A stretch of DNA of 7,711 nt from Anaerolineales bacterium UBA3499 (GTDB lineage Bacteria; Chloroflexota; Anaerolineae; Anaerolineales; UBA11657). Location: assembly GCA_002377585.1 (NCBI GenBank), contig DFQC01000029.1, forward strand, positions 6,563-14,273. The letters run 5' to 3'. Numbering within the stretch: the first letter of the stretch is position 1; each line of letters starts with the position of its first letter. Shown here one piece after another: positions 5,788-7,711 of this stretch. Position numbers and translations under genes: made by a program. The notes below the pieces were generated by a model. The model had not been told where the DNA came from. It did no database searches and worked only from the letters and a program-made list of their open reading frames with translations.

Positions 5788-5788
5788 T

Positions 5789-6649
5789 ATGTTTACCATA
5801 ATTCGTAATACTCTGCGTAAGTCACGTGGTGCACTCCTTGGATGGGGAATTGGTCTGGCCGCTCTGGGAATCATGATGGGATCCTTGTTTGACATGATGG
5901 TCGCTAGCAGTGAAATGATTGATGTAATGAATGCATACACAGTAGCGATGCCAGAATTGGCTGCGATGTTCAAAATGGATGAGATGGGTACGCCAATCGG
6001 TTGGCTGGATGTTGAGTATTTTTCCTTTGTACCCCTGATTATCGGTCTGTTTGTTACTGGAGTAGGTGCCAATATGTTGGCGCGGGATGAAGAGGACGGA
6101 ACCCTCGATTTTATCCTGGCTCATCCTGTAAGTCGCACGGCCCTTTTCTGGGGTCGTTTTCTGGCCAACACCCTGGTGACGATTATCTTGATGCTGATCG
6201 CCTGGGCTTCATTGCTACTAACCATGACCTGGTCAGAAAATTTCAGTATTCCAGCGTTTGATTTGCTGCTACCATTCGTCTCTATGTTTGGTATTATGAT
6301 GTTCTTCATGACCCTATCTTTGCTCTTTGGAATGCTTTTGCCAGCTCGCAGAATGGCTAGGATGCTATCCGGAATGCTGGTGGGTGCTAGTTTCTTTATT
6401 ACATTGCTATCGGCAGCTGTCGAAGAGTTGGAATCAGTTGCTGATTTCTCCCCCTTGGCATACTTAGAGACGGCTACAGCCATTAAGGATGGCCTCAGTT
6501 TGGACTGGTTTGGCATGTTCATCGCCATCAACTTGGTGCTAGCGTTGATTGCCTGGCAGCTGTTCCAACGTCGTGACATACGTGTCGGCGGAGAAGGCAG
6601 TTGGCGCTTACAAAATCTAAAGTCTATTTTTGCGAAAAATAGTACATAA
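5789..6649 (+). CDS. ABC-2 type exporter, permease subunit
   Basis: The 286-residue product has six hydrophobic segments, roughly residues 15-35, 77-97, 124-146, 159-184, 192-210 and 241-262. The cytoplasmic loop after the second contains ARDEEDGTLDFILAHPVSR (98-116), the typical coupling region of ABC-2 permeases that contacts the ATPase, followed by FWGRFLANTL. It forms the membrane channel for the ATPase encoded one base upstream. AGGAGG at 5774-5779, inside the end of the ATPase gene, is a near-ideal ribosome site nine bases before the ATG at 5789; an earlier ATG at 5765 lies before this site and is rejected. The protein is complete, with a basic C-terminal tail. The exported substrate is unknown. 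Confidence 0.92.
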   Translation: MFTIIRNTLRKSRGALLGWGIGLAALGIMMGSLFDMMVASSEMIDVMNAYTVAMPELAAMFKMDEMGTPIGWLDVEYFSFVPLIIGLFVTGVGANMLARDEEDGTLDFILAHPVSRTALFWGRFLANTLVTIILMLIAWASLLLTMTWSENFSIPAFDLLLPFVSMFGIMMFFMTLSLLFGMLLPARRMARMLSGMLVGASFFITLLSAAVEELESVADFSPLAYLETATAIKDGLSLDWFGMFIAINLVLALIAWQLFQRRDIRVGGEGSWRLQNLKSIFAKNST

Positions 6650-6678
6650 TAATAGATTGGTCTGTATACATTGAGCCC

Positions 6679-7711
6679 ATGATAAAGAAATTGTCGATAT
6701 TATTAATTGTGACTTTATTGACTGCCTGCGGGAACAGTCTTGAGGGTTTGGTGCAAACGCCATCTACTGAAACTGCGGCGGAGCCACCAAAAGCCCAAGC
6801 AGTAAAGTCTCCGGATACTGCCTTGCCTGAGGATACGAGTGATACATATATTAATTTGGATACACTAGGTGATGATTGTCAGGAATTGACTGCTAATGCA
6901 GATGAAATTCCCACGCTAAGTTATATCCTTAAGTTGCGGAATAAATACCAGGATGTAGATGAAACTCTTACATATTCCTATGTGGATGCTTCAGGTGCAA
7001 TTGCTAGAAATGGGCCATTTGCTACTTGGTATTACGAAATGGCGATTGAAGATATCATGACTGTAAAACCAAAAACATTCAATACTTTCAAGCTGCTGGA
7101 AGTGTTTGGTGTAACTTTTGAATGGCAAGACTACTTGGATTATGTCCAGTCGGCTTGCGATGCATATACTGGTGCGGGAAGCAAACGGTCATTGCAGGTA
7201 GCTTTGGAAAAATTCCTTGAAGGGGGTAGTCATGAATGGACTGGTCATGCATCTCACTGGGAAGCTTTTGAGTATATTGAGACTGGACCAAACGTGATTG
7301 AGTCTCCAAGTCCACCTGGATTGGAGCATTATACGAAATACATCAGCGGTGGGGGAGTGATAATAGTAGGAGGCGCAGCTGTGCCTGATGAGGCGTTACT
7401 GACTGCACGCGAGTCCGTATTGTACATGACATCAGCGCGCCCCGAATTTCGGGAGATACTAAAAAGAAATGAAGTGCGTATATCGTTGTTCGGCCCACAA
7501 GGTGATACATCAGTTTTGCCTGAATATCCAGATGAAAATGAGCCGGGGGGATTCGCTATGGGGATGACCGATGTAAGTATGACGGCTAATGCCGGGTGGT
7601 TATGTTATCCGGGCAACTGGGATATCGGTGGTGATCCAGTAATACATGAAATGGTGCATACGATAAATCATGTCGTGTTTGAGGAAATTAATGAGACACA
7701 CTTTTATGAAA
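6679..7711 (+). CDS. secreted lipoprotein with HExxH metallopeptidase-type motif; 3' end outside window
   Basis: From the ATG at 6679 the frame is open to the right edge (344 codons seen). Residues 1-17 form a lipoprotein signal (MIKK, hydrophobic stretch, lipobox LTAC with Cys17). A Thr/Pro/Ala-rich spacer follows to about residue 55. Residues about 63-205 form an uncharacterised soluble region. From about residue 222 (SGGGVIIVGGAAVPDEALL), through LTARESVLYMTSARPEFREIL and VRISLFGPQGDTSVLPEY to HEMVH (His323-Glu324-His327), the sequence resembles, from memory, a widespread family of secreted putative zinc hydrolases with 'VPDxAL...RPDxR...LPEY...HExxH' blocks. The third zinc ligand may be among the Glu/His residues following at the cut end. 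The ribosome site is weak (only TTGAG eight bases upstream), so expression may be low or come from the exporter operon, which ends 29 bases earlier. The substrate is unknown. Confidence 0.75.
   Translation, partial: MIKKLSILLIVTLLTACGNSLEGLVQTPSTETAAEPPKAQAVKSPDTALPEDTSDTYINLDTLGDDCQELTANADEIPTLSYILKLRNKYQDVDETLTYSYVDASGAIARNGPFATWYYEMAIEDIMTVKPKTFNTFKLLEVFGVTFEWQDYLDYVQSACDAYTGAGSKRSLQVALEKFLEGGSHEWTGHASHWEAFEYIETGPNVIESPSPPGLEHYTKYISGGGVIIVGGAAVPDEALLTARESVLYMTSARPEFREILKRNEVRISLFGPQGDTSVLPEYPDENEPGGFAMGMTDVSMTANAGWLCYPGNWDIGGDPVIHEMVHTINHVVFEEINETHFYE

Noticed and set aside
5765..5788. Earlier ATG for the permease, overlapping the ATPase gene
   Set aside because: The strong AGGAGG site lies downstream of it and points to the ATG at 5789.
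6121..6579. Minus-strand frame of 152 codons within the permease region
   Set aside because: It is a complementary-strand shadow of transmembrane codons, with a Ser/Asn/Lys-rich translation and no ribosome site.
6630..6658. TTGCGA and TAGATT, 17 bases apart, as a promoter for the HExxH lipoprotein
   Set aside because: Both hexamers match consensus at only four of six bases in an AT-rich gene end; too weak to annotate, although an independent promoter is not excluded.

Overview
The window reads as a moderately AT-rich bacterial chromosome segment (roughly 40 to 45 percent GC by eye). The best taxonomic guess is a Chloroflexota (Anaerolineae-like) bacterium. This rests on recollection, not a search: the first lipoprotein carries an 'EVPTEW...WNVPGV...LYAGHLD...FDTF' module that I associate with secreted proteases of that phylum, and Thr/Pro-rich linkers after lipoboxes are common there. 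No tRNA, rRNA, CRISPR array, insertion sequence or phage gene is visible. LAYOUT: (1) 1-1014, minus strand: N-terminal 338 residues of a secreted lipoprotein whose C-terminal part begins a clostripain-like (C11) peptidase domain; it runs off the left edge. (2) 1015-1187: divergent promoter region. (3) 1188-2788, plus strand: yaaA (peroxide-stress protein, UPF0246/DUF328) followed 62 bases later by a 5-formyltetrahydrofolate cyclo-ligase-family protein. (4) 2789-2937: short convergent spacer with no gene and no convincing terminator. (5) 2938-4107, minus strand: a compact three-gene operon, in transcription order a 44-residue small protein, an unrecognised 210-residue protein with a Cys cluster, and a 127-residue protein made of five MORN-like (YwqK-type) repeats. 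(6) 4108-4344: a 237-base divergent regulatory region holding an 18-base perfect inverted repeat that overlaps a candidate -35 box. (7) 4345-6649, plus strand: an apparent four-gene operon of two small proteins (84-residue soluble, 71-residue two-helix membrane protein), an ABC-2-type exporter ATPase and its six-helix permease. (8) 6679-7711, plus strand: a second lipoprotein, with an HExxH zinc-protease-type motif, running off the right edge. HOW THEY FIT: The two edge genes are both exported lipoproteins with hydrolase-type domains. The centre is organised around the divergent regulatory region. To its right lies a small transporter operon with clear Shine-Dalgarno sites for every gene; to its left lies the MORN-repeat operon, whose later genes lack good Shine-Dalgarno sites and probably depend on translational coupling. 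The first proteins on the two sides share a short N-terminal pattern (STF-[DN]-x-T-x-x-F), so they may be divergent relatives, and the left-hand one looks internally shortened. The most unusual parts are this paired divergent arrangement, the uncharacterised 210-residue/MORN pair, and the two uncharacterised small proteins leading the exporter operon.
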